DNA of 64,000 nt from JAFGXW01 sp964634385 (lineage in GTDB: Bacteria > Bacillota_I > Bacilli_A > Izemoplasmatales > Izemoplasmataceae), in the NCBI GenBank assembly GCA_964634385.1, contig CAZWIZ010000002.1, forward strand, positions 1 through 64,000, read 5' to 3'. A model generated the notes under the pieces. The model was not told the origin of the DNA. It did no database searches and saw only the letters and a list, made by a program, of their open reading frames with translations. Shown in pieces: positions 8,134 to 16,596 of this stretch (positions within the stretch are counted from its first letter, which is position 1; each line of letters starts with the position of its first letter). Both the position numbers and the translations under genes were made by a program.

Positions 8134-9639
8134 AATCAAGCTTTTCGCAGTCATTTCTAAAGGTTGAGGTACTCCTAAAAGTTCAAGCATTGTTGGTGCA
8201 ATATCTGCGAGCACTCCAGAGTCTCTAATAGTTAACCCTTTTTTTGTAATAATAACAGGAACTTTATTAGTTGTATGGGCAGTAAAAGCTGTTCCGTCAT
8301 CCGCAAGCATTTTTTCAGCATTTCCATGATCTGCGGTAATAATAACTACTCCATCTTTATCTAAAATTGCGTCAACTACTTTTCCAACGCATTCATCAAC
8401 TACTTCTACGGCTTTTACAGCAGCGTCAATTACTCCAGTATGTCCTACCATATCACAATTCGCAAAATTCAAAATAATAGTGTCATACTTATTAGTAGCT
8501 ATTTCATCTAAAACGCGATCAGTTATTTTGTAAGCACTCATTTCTGGTTGCATATCATATGTCGCTACTTTTGGTGAAGCAATTAATGCTCGATCACTAT
8601 TTTTAATTTCTTTATCAACTCCACCATCAAAAAAGAAAGTAACATGTGCGTATTTTTCTGTTTCAGCAATACGTAGTTGATTAAGTCCCGCATCACTCAC
8701 AACATCTCCAAACATATTTTTAAGTTTTACTAATCCAAAAGCAATTTCTCCAATTACTAAAGGACTATAAGACATAGTACATACAAACGTAATATCAGTT
8801 GGTCCATTGCTGTAATCTAGCCCGCTTTTTGTAGGATTAGACATAGCTGTACCAATTTCAATAGCTCGATCAGGTCTGAAATTAGCAAAAATAATACTAT
8901 CTTTATTTGTAACCACACCTTCTTTAACAACATTAAATGGATAAACAAATTCATCAACTATATCTTCTTTATAAGAAGCTAAAACGCCTTCAGTTGCTGT
9001 GTTTGCTTTTTTGCCTTTAGCATTACAAATAATATCATAAGATGGTTGAACACGATCCCAATTCTTATCACGATCCATTGCATAGTATCTTCCATGGACA
9101 CTAGCTATCTTACCATATTCAATATCATTCATATAATTTTCTAAATCTTTAATATATGTTACTGCACTTTTTGGTGGAACATCTCTTCCATCTAAAAAGG
9201 CATGAACATAAGTTTCTTTTACTCCATGAGCTTTAGCCATGTCTATTAAAGCTTTAATATGTTTGATATGCGAATGAACACCACCATCACTTAAAAGACC
9301 GAAAATATGTAATTTAGAATCATTTTCTAACACATTATTAATAGCGTTTAAGTATGCTTTATTTGTTTGAAAGCTTCCATCTTTAATCGCATTATTAATT
9401 CTTGTTAAAGATTGATAAACAATTCTTCCAGCACCTAGATTCAGGTGTCCTACTTCACTATTTCCCATTTGCCCTTCAGGAAGTCCTACATGTAATCCAT
9501 GAGCACTTAAATAATTCATTGGATATTCTTTCATTAATAAATCTAAATTAGGTTTATCAGCCATTTTAACCGCATTTCCTAGTTCGTTATCACTAATCCC
9601 AAAGCCATCCATTATCAGTAACATTACTGGTTTTTTCAA
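8119..9639 (-). CDS. gpmI: 2,3-bisphosphoglycerate-independent phosphoglycerate mutase
   Basis: This Mn2+-dependent mutase interconverts 3- and 2-phosphoglycerate, the step before enolase. About 506 residues belong to the alkaline-phosphatase superfamily. The N-terminal metal motif is LLIMDGFG, the catalytic serine is in GQMGNSEVGHLNLGAG (about residue 60), and the C-terminal metal ligands include ITADHGNAE and TAHTTNKVPV. I place the start at a TTG at 9639, eight bases after GAGG. The longer frame's GTG abuts the ribosome site directly. It precedes eno on the same strand. Confidence 0.96.
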   Translation of the reverse strand: MKKPVMLLIMDGFGISDNELGNAVKMADKPNLDLLMKEYPMNYLSAHGLHVGLPEGQMGNSEVGHLNLGAGRIVYQSLTRINNAIKDGSFQTNKAYLNAINNVLENDSKLHIFGLLSDGGVHSHIKHIKALIDMAKAHGVKETYVHAFLDGRDVPPKSAVTYIKDLENYMNDIEYGKIASVHGRYYAMDRDKNWDRVQPSYDIICNAKGKKANTATEGVLASYKEDIVDEFVYPFNVVKEGVVTNKDSIIFANFRPDRAIEIGTAMSNPTKSGLDYSNGPTDITFVCTMSYSPLVIGEIAFGLVKLKNMFGDVVSDAGLNQLRIAETEKYAHVTFFFDGGVDKEIKNSDRALIASPKVATYDMQPEMSAYKITDRVLDEIATNKYDTIILNFANCDMVGHTGVIDAAVKAVEVVDECVGKVVDAILDKDGVVIITADHGNAEKMLADDGTAFTAHTTNKVPVIITKKGLTIRDSGVLADIAPTMLELLGVPQPLEMTAKSLIVKKD

Positions 9640-9703
9640 ATTAATCACCTCTACAAAAAAATTATACTACTATTTTTAAAATATTCCTAGAATAATACCC
9701 TGT

Positions 9704-9719
9704 TGCGGTAGCGTTTTCA
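9704..9719. promoter_or_regulatory. CcpA/LacI-type operator between gpmI and the maltosyltransferase gene
   Basis: On the minus strand the site reads TGAAAACGCTACCG. It agrees with the catabolite-responsive element core TGNAANCGNWNNC. It lies upstream of both divergent genes. The same motif form (TGAAANCGNTACC) recurs before glgP at 29430-29443. Confidence 0.5.
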
Positions 9720-9735
9720 TGTTTTAAGAAATGGG

Positions 9736-9763
9736 TTGATTTATAAGATATATATATTATAAT
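9736..9763 (+). promoter_or_regulatory. Promoter of the maltosyltransferase gene
   Basis: A -35 TTGATT (9736-9741) and a perfect -10 TATAAT (9758-9763) are separated by 16 bases. Transcription would start near 9770, so translation probably starts at the ATG at 9784. Confidence 0.7.
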
Positions 9764-9783
9764 GTAGTTTGAAAGTAGTTGAT

Positions 9784-11868
9784 ATGATGAAACAATTAAT
9801 GTTAGAGAAATTATTAAAAGTTTTAAACACTAACAAAGGTCATGAAATATATAATTATACAGTTCCAGATTTATGGAATTGTTTTGACTATAATCCTGCA
9901 AAATTTGTAAAAACACCAAGTAATGAATTAATTGTAAATCCTTACGATTTCTATAGTTCCGTTATTAAAGATTATATTTTACCAAAGAAAAGAACAAAAA
10001 TAAATTATCAAAATGCAATATCGTTATCATCTTCTAAGAAGCATCCAAAATCATATCGTGGTGGAGATTGGATTAAAGAAGCTGTTGTTTATTCAACAAT
10101 GATTCGTACTAGCTCAGCATGGGATAGCGACCGTTCAGGAAAACTTGAAGATAAAAACATTTACCAAATGCCGGAAACAGGATCATTTGTTAAAATGTTA
10201 TCACTTCTACCATTACTTAAAAAGATGGGTGTCAACGTTGTTTATATGTTACCAATATCTAAATTTAGTTTGAAAGATAAAAAAGGGGATTTAGGAAGTC
10301 CATATGGTGTTTCTAACTTCAATGAACTTGATCCTAATTTAAAAGATCCTTTAACTAAAGATAAAATGACTCTAGATGAAGAATTCAAAGCTTTTGTAGA
10401 AGCATGTCATATTTTAAATATTCGTGTAATGATTGATATTATCCCTAGAACTAATGCTGTTTCTAATGATTTAATAAAAGATTATCCCGATTGGTTTTAT
10501 TGGATAAAAGCAAGTGAATATAATAAATACTCCGCTCCAAAAATAAAAAGCATTGGAAACGCTAGTACTCCTTCTATTAATATAATGGAAAAAGTATATC
10601 AAGACGAAGATACCCTACGTCATATAAATATGTTTCAATATGATCCAAAAACACAAAATGAAAAACTTTGGAACAAGATTAAAAACAGTGAATCATTAAC
10701 AGAAGAAATCGAAAAATATTTTGATTTAAAAATAGCTCCTGCTTTTAGCGATCATATTAATGACCCACAGCCTCCATGGACAGACGCAACATTTTTTAGA
10801 ATATATAAAGATTTCCCAAAAGAAACTGTGGGATTTTTAGATACAACGAATCGCCCTCCATATATTTTATTTGATACAATCAAATCAAATATGTATCATG
10901 GAGAAATTCCTAACATAGAACTTTGGGAAAAATTAGCTGATATAGTTCCTAGTTACCAAAGACGCTTCGGAATTGATGGAGCTCGTATTGATATGGGACA
11001 TGCATTACCTGCCGAATTACTTGAGATGATTATTACTAAAGCGAGAATAAATGATAAAGATTTTTCTTTTATCGCTGAAGAATTACAACCATCAAATGCT
11101 GATTTTGCTTATGATACTGGTTATAATATGATTATTGGAAATGGTTTCATTATGGAACCTAGAGTTTTCGAAGGTGCGCTTCATGAATATATGTATGGAT
11201 CTGTTAATTTACCATTGCCTGTTTTTGCTTGTGGTGAAACACATGACACTCCTCGCCTTGCCTCAAGAAACGGTAATGAACAACTTTCTAAATTACTTAC
11301 TATCTTAAATATGTTTATGCCTAATGGTGTACCATTTATTAATAGTGGTCAAGAAATATATGAAAAACAACCAATGAATACCGGGCTTGACTGTAGCGAA
11401 AACGAGCAGTATTCACTTGATCCTTCTGATCCATATAATGGTAAACTAGCATTATTTGATAAATATCAGTTTCATTACACAAATAATCGCAGATGGGAAC
11501 TTCCTGATATTTTAGATTTTATTAAGCCAATTAGATTACAATGGCTATCCCAAATTACTAACAAAAAGTCTTTTATTCCAATTTACAGTTTAGAAGATTC
11601 AAATACATTTATCGGTCTAGCATATTTTAAAAAGAATAACAAAGAAGCTGATAATTGTTTGATGATTTTAGCAAATGGAGATGCTTTTAATCAACAATTA
11701 TTAAAACCCGATCTTACTAATTTAAGAATAATGTCCAATAATAAAGCAATGATTGGTAAATTATTATTTTCAACTCATGAAGCGCCACGTCAATTTACAC
11801 AGTTTGAAAATTTCAATACAGTGAACTTGCATTTAGGTGCAGGAGAGATAAAAATAGTTAAATTTTAA
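9784..11868 (+). CDS. mmtA: Maltosyltransferase, GH13, Thermotoga MTase type
   Basis: The product (about 694 residues) closely resembles, from memory, the maltosyltransferase of Thermotoga maritima, which transfers maltosyl units between alpha-1,4-glucans. Shared landmarks are DEEFKAFVEACHI, the strand IDIIPRT, YPDWFYWIK, and INDPQPPW. The catalytic nucleophile Asp is in DGARIDMGHALP (about residue 403), the acid/base Glu in FIAEEL (about 432), and the third Asp in ETHDTPR (about 488). A TTG start at 9769 is possible but would lie at the predicted transcription start, so the ATG at 9784 is preferred, with GAAAG eight bases before it. The gene stands alone on the plus strand and probably serves glycogen or maltodextrin turnover. 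Confidence 0.85.
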   Translation: MMKQLMLEKLLKVLNTNKGHEIYNYTVPDLWNCFDYNPAKFVKTPSNELIVNPYDFYSSVIKDYILPKKRTKINYQNAISLSSSKKHPKSYRGGDWIKEAVVYSTMIRTSSAWDSDRSGKLEDKNIYQMPETGSFVKMLSLLPLLKKMGVNVVYMLPISKFSLKDKKGDLGSPYGVSNFNELDPNLKDPLTKDKMTLDEEFKAFVEACHILNIRVMIDIIPRTNAVSNDLIKDYPDWFYWIKASEYNKYSAPKIKSIGNASTPSINIMEKVYQDEDTLRHINMFQYDPKTQNEKLWNKIKNSESLTEEIEKYFDLKIAPAFSDHINDPQPPWTDATFFRIYKDFPKETVGFLDTTNRPPYILFDTIKSNMYHGEIPNIELWEKLADIVPSYQRRFGIDGARIDMGHALPAELLEMIITKARINDKDFSFIAEELQPSNADFAYDTGYNMIIGNGFIMEPRVFEGALHEYMYGSVNLPLPVFACGETHDTPRLASRNGNEQLSKLLTILNMFMPNGVPFINSGQEIYEKQPMNTGLDCSENEQYSLDPSDPYNGKLALFDKYQFHYTNNRRWELPDILDFIKPIRLQWLSQITNKKSFIPIYSLEDSNTFIGLAYFKKNNKEADNCLMILANGDAFNQQLLKPDLTNLRIMSNNKAMIGKLLFSTHEAPRQFTQFENFNTVNLHLGAGEIKIVKF

Positions 11869-11900
11869 TAAGGTAGATTTTTTCTGCCTTATTTTTATTT
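11868..11900 (+). terminator. Terminator of the maltosyltransferase gene
   Basis: AATAAGG-AGA pairs with TCT-CCTTATT around a T-rich loop and is followed by a T-run on the plus strand, immediately after the stop. Confidence 0.8.
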
Positions 11901-11902
11901 TT

Positions 11903-11932
11903 AAAAAAAAGATAGCTATTTCCAGCTATCTT
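11903..11932 (-). terminator. Terminator of the folate transporter gene
   Basis: On the minus strand AGATAGCT pairs with AGCTATCT around GGAAAT and is followed by eight T. It overlaps the end of the gene at 11926-12456. Confidence 0.88.
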
Positions 11933-12456
11933 GATTTTGCAAAACTTAAATTCCATACAATAACTCTTTTAAAAAGAATATCTAAAATTATAACTTGAAT
12001 TGGTAACTTAATAATTAAAGTTGCTATTCTAAGTGGTAAATCAGCTATCATTCCACTTCCCATAAATAAATACAATTGATAAGAGTTAAGTGAAAAACAA
12101 ATAATACTAGTTAATAAAACTGTAAGTATAATTCTGATCATTGATAATTCTTTTCTTCCAAATAATAAGATACCTGGAACAATTCCCCACATCATTGTTG
12201 ATATTGTGAATAAGTTAAATCCCGTTGCGTTGTTTGGCACTAAAATATTAAACCAGTCTACAATCAATCCACTAAATCCACCAATTATCGGGCCATACAT
12301 TATTCCAATAATCATTAATGGAATATCGTAAAAAGAAAATCGATAAGTAGGTAATGTGAAGACGAAAAATGATTTCAATAAAAAACTCATTGAAATGAAA
12401 AATGCTACCCTAATTAAAGATCGTGTTGTAAAGATACTTTTTTTGTCTTTTTGCAT
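11926..12456 (-). CDS. folT: ECF transporter S component, folate type (FolT)
   Basis: This is the substrate-binding membrane subunit of an energy-coupling-factor vitamin transporter. The 176 residues form about six helices, beginning with a TRSLIRVAFFISMSFLL segment that fits ECF S components, and containing IGIMYGPIIGGFSGLIVDWF. The folate assignment rests mainly on the tetrahydrofolate riboswitch directly upstream. THF-riboswitch-controlled folT genes are well known in Bacillota. The shared ECF ATPases and T component are not in this window. Its ribosome site (GGAGG) lies inside the terminator/sequestor hairpin of the riboswitch. Very sure of the ECF S class, fairly sure of folate. Confidence 0.85.
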   Translation of the reverse strand: MQKDKKSIFTTRSLIRVAFFISMSFLLKSFFVFTLPTYRFSFYDIPLMIIGIMYGPIIGGFSGLIVDWFNILVPNNATGFNLFTISTMMWGIVPGILLFGRKELSMIRIILTVLLTSIICFSLNSYQLYLFMGSGMIADLPLRIATLIIKLPIQVIILDILFKRVIVWNLSFAKSR

Positions 12457-12463
12457 ATAAAAA

Positions 12464-12488
12464 AACCTCCATAAATTTTATGAGAGGT
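12464..12488 (-). terminator. Expression platform of the THF riboswitch
   Basis: On the minus strand ACCTC-T-CATAAA pairs with TTTATG-GAGGT, followed by seven T and then the ATG of folT. The right arm contains the ribosome site GGAGG. The hairpin can therefore both terminate transcription and hide the translation start. Confidence 0.75.
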
Positions 12489-12521
12489 CCACGAGAAAAC
12501 ATCTAAAAAAGACGTTATTTT

Positions 12522-12612
12522 CAGCGGACGCACTATTTTACCGCCACAATTACTGTGTTCGTTTATACCCAACTTCCCATGGTATAACACTTAACGCAAA
12601 ATAGTTACTCTG
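12522..12612 (-). ncRNA. THF (tetrahydrofolate) riboswitch
   Basis: Read on the minus strand, this leader has the conserved THF riboswitch elements in order: AGAGTA, GCGTTAAGTG, ATGGGA, AACGA, GGCGGT, then GCGTCCGCT closing the outer stem. It sits between a clear promoter and a transporter gene of the ECF S class. It is expected to shut off folT when reduced folate is plentiful. Confidence 0.9.
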
Positions 12613-12621
12613 ATTAAATCT

Positions 12622-12650
12622 ATTTTAACTCTTTATATTATTTAATTCAA
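12622..12650 (-). promoter_or_regulatory. Promoter of the THF riboswitch-folT unit
   Basis: A -35 TTGAAT (12650-12645) and a -10 TAAAAT (12627-12622) are 17 bases apart, a few bases before the riboswitch. Confidence 0.65.
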
Positions 12651-12659
12651 CACTTATAG

Positions 12660-13322
12660 TTATTTAATGTGAAAATTAATCTCTTTTTGTTTTGTCTTTT
12701 TTAAAAATGTATTAATTCTAGAAAATACATGACTTCCAAAAAATGAATGTCTAGCTGATAATGGAGAAGGATGGCTCGATGTTATTACTAGATGTTTCCT
12801 ATTAGTAATTAATTTCTTTTTAGAAATCGCATTATTTCCCCAAAAAACAAATACTTTTGGTCTATTATCATTATTTAATTTTTCAATAATATTATTAGTG
12901 AAAATTTCCCAACCTTTTCCTTTATGGCTAAGTGGACGATTATATTCTACTGTAAGTATTGTATTTAAAAGCAAAACCCCTTCTTCTGCCCAAGATGTTA
13001 ATTCTCCATGTTTTGGTATAGAAATTTTTAAATCACTTTGTAGTTCTTTATATATATTTCTAAGAGATGGTGGAATTGTATTTCCTTTTAAAACGCTAAA
13101 AGCAAGGCCGTGAGCTTGATTAAAATTATGATATGGATCTTGACCTAAAATAACTACTTTTGTATTACTAAAAGAACACATTTCAAAAGCATTAAAGATT
13201 TCTTCTTTAATTGGAAATATTGTTTTTGTCTTATATTCATTTTTTATGAAGTTATCTAGTTCTTTAAAATAATCTTTTTGAAACTCACTATCTAAAATAG
13301 TATTCCAATCGTTATTAACCAT
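12660..13322 (-). CDS. ung: Uracil-DNA glycosylase, family 1
   Basis: This enzyme removes uracil from DNA to start base-excision repair. The roughly 220-residue protein carries the catalytic water-activating motif GQDPYH (about residue 65) and LAFSV. VFVFWGNNA and the DNA-intercalation loop HPSPLSARHSFFGSHVF (about residues 185-200) follow. I chose the ATG at 13322 because AAAGGTGA precedes it; the longest frame starts three codons earlier. It stands alone between the folT unit and ppdK. Confidence 0.95.
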   Translation of the reverse strand: MVNNDWNTILDSEFQKDYFKELDNFIKNEYKTKTIFPIKEEIFNAFEMCSFSNTKVVILGQDPYHNFNQAHGLAFSVLKGNTIPPSLRNIYKELQSDLKISIPKHGELTSWAEEGVLLLNTILTVEYNRPLSHKGKGWEIFTNNIIEKLNNDNRPKVFVFWGNNAISKKKLITNRKHLVITSSHPSPLSARHSFFGSHVFSRINTFLKKTKQKEINFHIK

Positions 13323-13451
13323 TTTTATCACCTTTTATCATTATAACATACGTATAATAGCATTGTATCTATATTCTTGAAGTTATTTGTATAATTAATT
13401 AGAATTAAGATACATAGGTAAAGGCAGATTATAACATGAACTTAGATAGAC

Positions 13452-13482
13452 AAAAAAAGCACTGAAAATTCAGTGCTTTTTA
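13452..13482 (-). terminator. Terminator of ppdK
   Basis: On the minus strand AAAAAGCACTGAA pairs with TTCAGTGCTTTTT and is followed by more T, directly after the ppdK stop. Confidence 0.9.
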
Positions 13483-13490
13483 TAATTTAT

Positions 13491-16109
13491 TTATCTTTTA
13501 TTTTTTATTTGTGCTTGTGCAGCAGCAATAATAGCTACAGGAATTCTAAATGGTGAACAAGATACATAGTTAAGTCCAGTATTATGGAAGAACTCAATAC
13601 TTGTTGGTTCTCCACCGTGTTCTCCACAAACTCCAATAACAATTGATGGATTAACTTCTTTAGCTGAAGCAGTTGATATTTGAACTAATTTTCCAACACC
13701 TTTTTGATCTACAGCAGCAAAAGGATCAGAATCTAAGATATTTTTAGCTTTATAATCCTTTAAGAATTTTCCAGCATCATCACGACTAAATCCAAATGTC
13801 ATTTGTGTTAAGTCATTTGTTCCGAAACTAATAAAGTCTGCGATTTCTCCAATTTCATCAGAAATTAATGCAGCACGAGGAGTTTCAACCATTGTTCCTA
13901 CTTTATAATCTAATTTAATACCAGCTTCAGCAATTAATTGATCAGCTGTTTTAATAATATATGCTTTTAAGTACGATAATTCTTTAATAGTTGATACTAA
14001 TGGTACCATTATTTCAGGTTTAACAACTTTTCCAGATTTAGTAACAGCGATAGCTGCCATAATAATTGCTTTTATTTGCATTACAGTAATTTCTGGATAA
14101 GATACGCCTAGTCTACAACCACGATGTCCTAACATTGGGTTAAATTCATGAAGAGTTTCTAAAGCTCTATGTAATTTATCTGGAGTAATTTGTAATTTTT
14201 CAGCTACTTCATCAACTTCATCTTCTTGTGGTAAAAATTCATGAAGTGGAGGATCAAGTAAACGAATACAAACTGATTTGCCTTCCATTACATTAAAGAT
14301 TTCAGTAAAATCTTTTAATTGATGAGGTAATAACTTTTCTAATGCTTTTTCTCTATCCTCTACTGTTTCAGCAATAATCATACGACGAACATCAGTAATT
14401 CTAACTTCATCAAAGAACATATGTTCAGTTCTACAAAGTCCAATACCTTCAGCACCAAATTTTAATGCTTGAAGACTATCTCTTTCGTTATCAGCATTCG
14501 CTTTAACACCTAAGCTTTTAATTTCTTTTGACCAAGCTAAGATAGTTTGAAAATCTTCACTAAATTCAGGAGCTTTTGTTTCAATTGTTCCAGCGTAAAC
14601 ATTACCTGTTGTTCCATCAATACTAAATGAAGAAAGTTCAGGGTATTTAACACCATTAACAATCATATATCCTTCTTCTTCATTAATTTCTAATTCAGAA
14701 CAACCAGAAACACAACATTTACCCATTCCACGTGCTACTACTGCAGCGTGTGATGTCATTCCACCTAACATTGTAACAAAACCTTCACATAAAATCATAC
14801 CTTCGATATCTTCTGGTGAAGTTTCTTTTCTAAATAATAATAATTTTGTATTACTTTCTTCTTTTAATTCAGCTGCTTTTTCTGAACTAAAAACAATTTT
14901 ACCACTTGCAGCTCCAGGGCTAGCAGCTAATCCATTTGTAATATAATCAGCTTCTGCTAATGATTTTTCATTAAAAACAGGATGTAATAATTGATCAACT
15001 GCATTAACATCAATAGAAGCAACTGCTTCTTCTTTAGTTAATAATCCTTCGTTTTTCATATCAACAGCTATACGAATTCCAGCAGCACCTGTTCTTTTAC
15101 CATTTCTTGTTTGAAGTAAGAATAATTTATCGTCTTCAATTGTAAATTCGACATCTTGCATATCACGATAATGTGCTTCAAGATTATCTAAAATAGTAGT
15201 TAATTCTTTATAAATAACAGGAGATTTAACAGCGAATTCATTTAATTTCAAAGGTGTTCTAATACCAGCAACGATATCTTCTCCTTGAGCATTAAATAAG
15301 AATTCTCCAAAAATTTCTTTAACACCTGTTTTAGGATTTCTTGTAAATAAAACTCCAGTTCCTGAGTGATCACCTGTATTCCCAAATACCATTTGTTGAA
15401 CACTAACCGCAGTTCCCCATGAATGATCAATTTTATTATGATCACGATAAATTCTTGCGCGTGGTGTATCCCATGATTCAAATACAGCATTAACTGCCAT
15501 TTCTAGTTGAACATATGGGTCATTTGGAAATTCTTTTCCAGTTTCTCTTTCAACAATTATTAAAAATTCTTTAGCTACAGCTTTCCAATCTTCAGCAGTC
15601 ATTTCTAAGTTTCCACTGTATCCTTTTTCTTTTTTAACTCTTTCAATTACGTCTCCAAATAAACTGTATTCTAATCCTTGAACAACTTCTCCAAACATTT
15701 GAATGAATCTTCTATGGATATCATAAACAAATTTAGGATTACCTGTTTTTTCAATCATCCCAGCAACAGCATCTTCATTCAATCCTAAGTTAAGAATCGT
15801 ATCCATCATTCCAGGCATTGAAACTCTCGCTCCACTTCTTACAGAAAGTAATAAAGGATCAGTATTACTACCGAATTTTTTACCAGTTTCTTTTTCAAGT
15901 TTCGCCATATATACTCTTATATCAGCAAGTAACTCTTTTGAGTTCTTTCCTCCGTTTTTATAGTAATCAGTACACATTTCAGTTGTAATAGTGAACCCTG
16001 AAGGTACAGGAACACCCATTGTTTTCATTTCTGATAAGTTAGCACCTTTACCACCAAGTAAATTCTTTTGTTCTTTAGTACCCTCACCAAACATATAAAT
16101 TCTTTTCAT
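13491..16109 (-). CDS. ppdK: Pyruvate, phosphate dikinase
   Basis: PPDK interconverts PEP, AMP and PPi with pyruvate, ATP and Pi. In many anaerobes it replaces or supplements pyruvate kinase and saves energy from pyrophosphate. The 872 residues show the N-terminal ATP-grasp nucleotide domain (GGKGANLSEM near residue 20, SVRSGARVSMPGMMDTILN). The swivelling domain carries the phospho-histidine in GGMTSHAAVVARGMGKCCVSG (about residue 450). The C-terminal PEP domain ends with GVCGEHGGEP. An AAAGGTGA site precedes the ATG. It has its own promoter and terminator. Confidence 0.98.
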   Translation of the reverse strand: MKRIYMFGEGTKEQKNLLGGKGANLSEMKTMGVPVPSGFTITTEMCTDYYKNGGKNSKELLADIRVYMAKLEKETGKKFGSNTDPLLLSVRSGARVSMPGMMDTILNLGLNEDAVAGMIEKTGNPKFVYDIHRRFIQMFGEVVQGLEYSLFGDVIERVKKEKGYSGNLEMTAEDWKAVAKEFLIIVERETGKEFPNDPYVQLEMAVNAVFESWDTPRARIYRDHNKIDHSWGTAVSVQQMVFGNTGDHSGTGVLFTRNPKTGVKEIFGEFLFNAQGEDIVAGIRTPLKLNEFAVKSPVIYKELTTILDNLEAHYRDMQDVEFTIEDDKLFLLQTRNGKRTGAAGIRIAVDMKNEGLLTKEEAVASIDVNAVDQLLHPVFNEKSLAEADYITNGLAASPGAASGKIVFSSEKAAELKEESNTKLLLFRKETSPEDIEGMILCEGFVTMLGGMTSHAAVVARGMGKCCVSGCSELEINEEEGYMIVNGVKYPELSSFSIDGTTGNVYAGTIETKAPEFSEDFQTILAWSKEIKSLGVKANADNERDSLQALKFGAEGIGLCRTEHMFFDEVRITDVRRMIIAETVEDREKALEKLLPHQLKDFTEIFNVMEGKSVCIRLLDPPLHEFLPQEDEVDEVAEKLQITPDKLHRALETLHEFNPMLGHRGCRLGVSYPEITVMQIKAIIMAAIAVTKSGKVVKPEIMVPLVSTIKELSYLKAYIIKTADQLIAEAGIKLDYKVGTMVETPRAALISDEIGEIADFISFGTNDLTQMTFGFSRDDAGKFLKDYKAKNILDSDPFAAVDQKGVGKLVQISTASAKEVNPSIVIGVCGEHGGEPTSIEFFHNTGLNYVSCSPFRIPVAIIAAAQAQIKNKR

Positions 16110-16157
16110 AGATTTTCACCTTTCTATATATATATTTTTTCTAAAAAGTCCGTGATA

Positions 16158-16186
16158 ATTATAGCACTTATAATTTATATTTTCAA
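16158..16186 (-). promoter_or_regulatory. Promoter of ppdK
   Basis: A consensus-like -35 TTGAAA (16186-16181) and a perfect -10 TATAAT (16163-16158) are separated by 17 bases, upstream of ppdK. Confidence 0.8.
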
Positions 16187-16211
16187 CTAATACAACCTTA
16201 ATAGTTTTTTA

Positions 16212-16227
16212 AAAAAGCGTTTACATA
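16212..16227 (-). promoter_or_regulatory. Possible catabolite-responsive element upstream of ppdK
   Basis: The minus strand reads TGTAAACGCTTTTTT, matching the CRE core TGNAANCGNWNNC except for the final C. It lies about 25 bases upstream of the ppdK -35 element. Confidence 0.35.
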
Positions 16228-16257
16228 CCCATATTTTTAGATGATTAATTTTAAAAA

Positions 16258-16284
16258 AATAGACAAGTCATCGACTTATCTATT
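16258..16284 (-). terminator. Terminator of the Rnf operon
   Basis: On the minus strand AGATAAGTC pairs with GACTTGTCT around a GAT loop and is followed by a T-run. It overlaps the rnfB stop codon, which confirms that rnfB ends here. Confidence 0.85.
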
Positions 16285-16585
16285 TTGATATTTTAATAAA
16301 TGTTCCGTCAGGATTAGGATGATCACTAAGATACTTTATAATTGGATCGTAATTTTCATCTTTCCCTGGTTTACAATTAGATAATTTATCTACTTCACCA
16401 TCAATTATTCCTTCTGCGAACCCAGCACATCCTGGATAACCACATGCTCCGCAGTTAACTCCTGGAAGAAATTTAGTTACTGTATCAATTCTTTCATCAA
16501 TTTCTACTTTAAAAAACTCTGCTGAATACGCAAGACCAAGTCCTAAAAGTAATCCCATAATGGATAATGTTATTAACGCTGTCAT
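16280..16585 (-). CDS. rnfB: RnfB, short form with only the N-terminal Fe-S domain
   Basis: RnfB normally receives electrons from ferredoxin in the membrane Rnf complex. This product has only about 101 residues: one N-terminal membrane helix, then the four-cysteine iron-sulfur motif GVNCGACGYPGCAGFAEGI with the fourth Cys in NCKPG. The C-terminal ferredoxin-like domain with two [4Fe-4S] clusters, present in typical RnfB, is absent. A terminator overlaps the stop and the next gene is ppdK, so no missing half follows. I chose the ATG at 16585, seven bases after AGGAGA. It is the last gene of the Rnf operon. Ferredoxin may instead dock directly on this cluster or on RnfC. Confidence 0.85.
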   Translation of the reverse strand: MTALITLSIMGLLLGLGLAYSAEFFKVEIDERIDTVTKFLPGVNCGACGYPGCAGFAEGIIDGEVDKLSNCKPGKDENYDPIIKYLSDHPNPDGTFIKISK

Positions 16586-16596
16586 TTTATTCTCCT

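Noticed and set aside
15248..15490. Frames antisense to or shifted within large genes (for example inside ppdK, mal, secA and citF)
   Set aside because: They overlap well-supported genes, lack ribosome sites and have no recognisable motifs.
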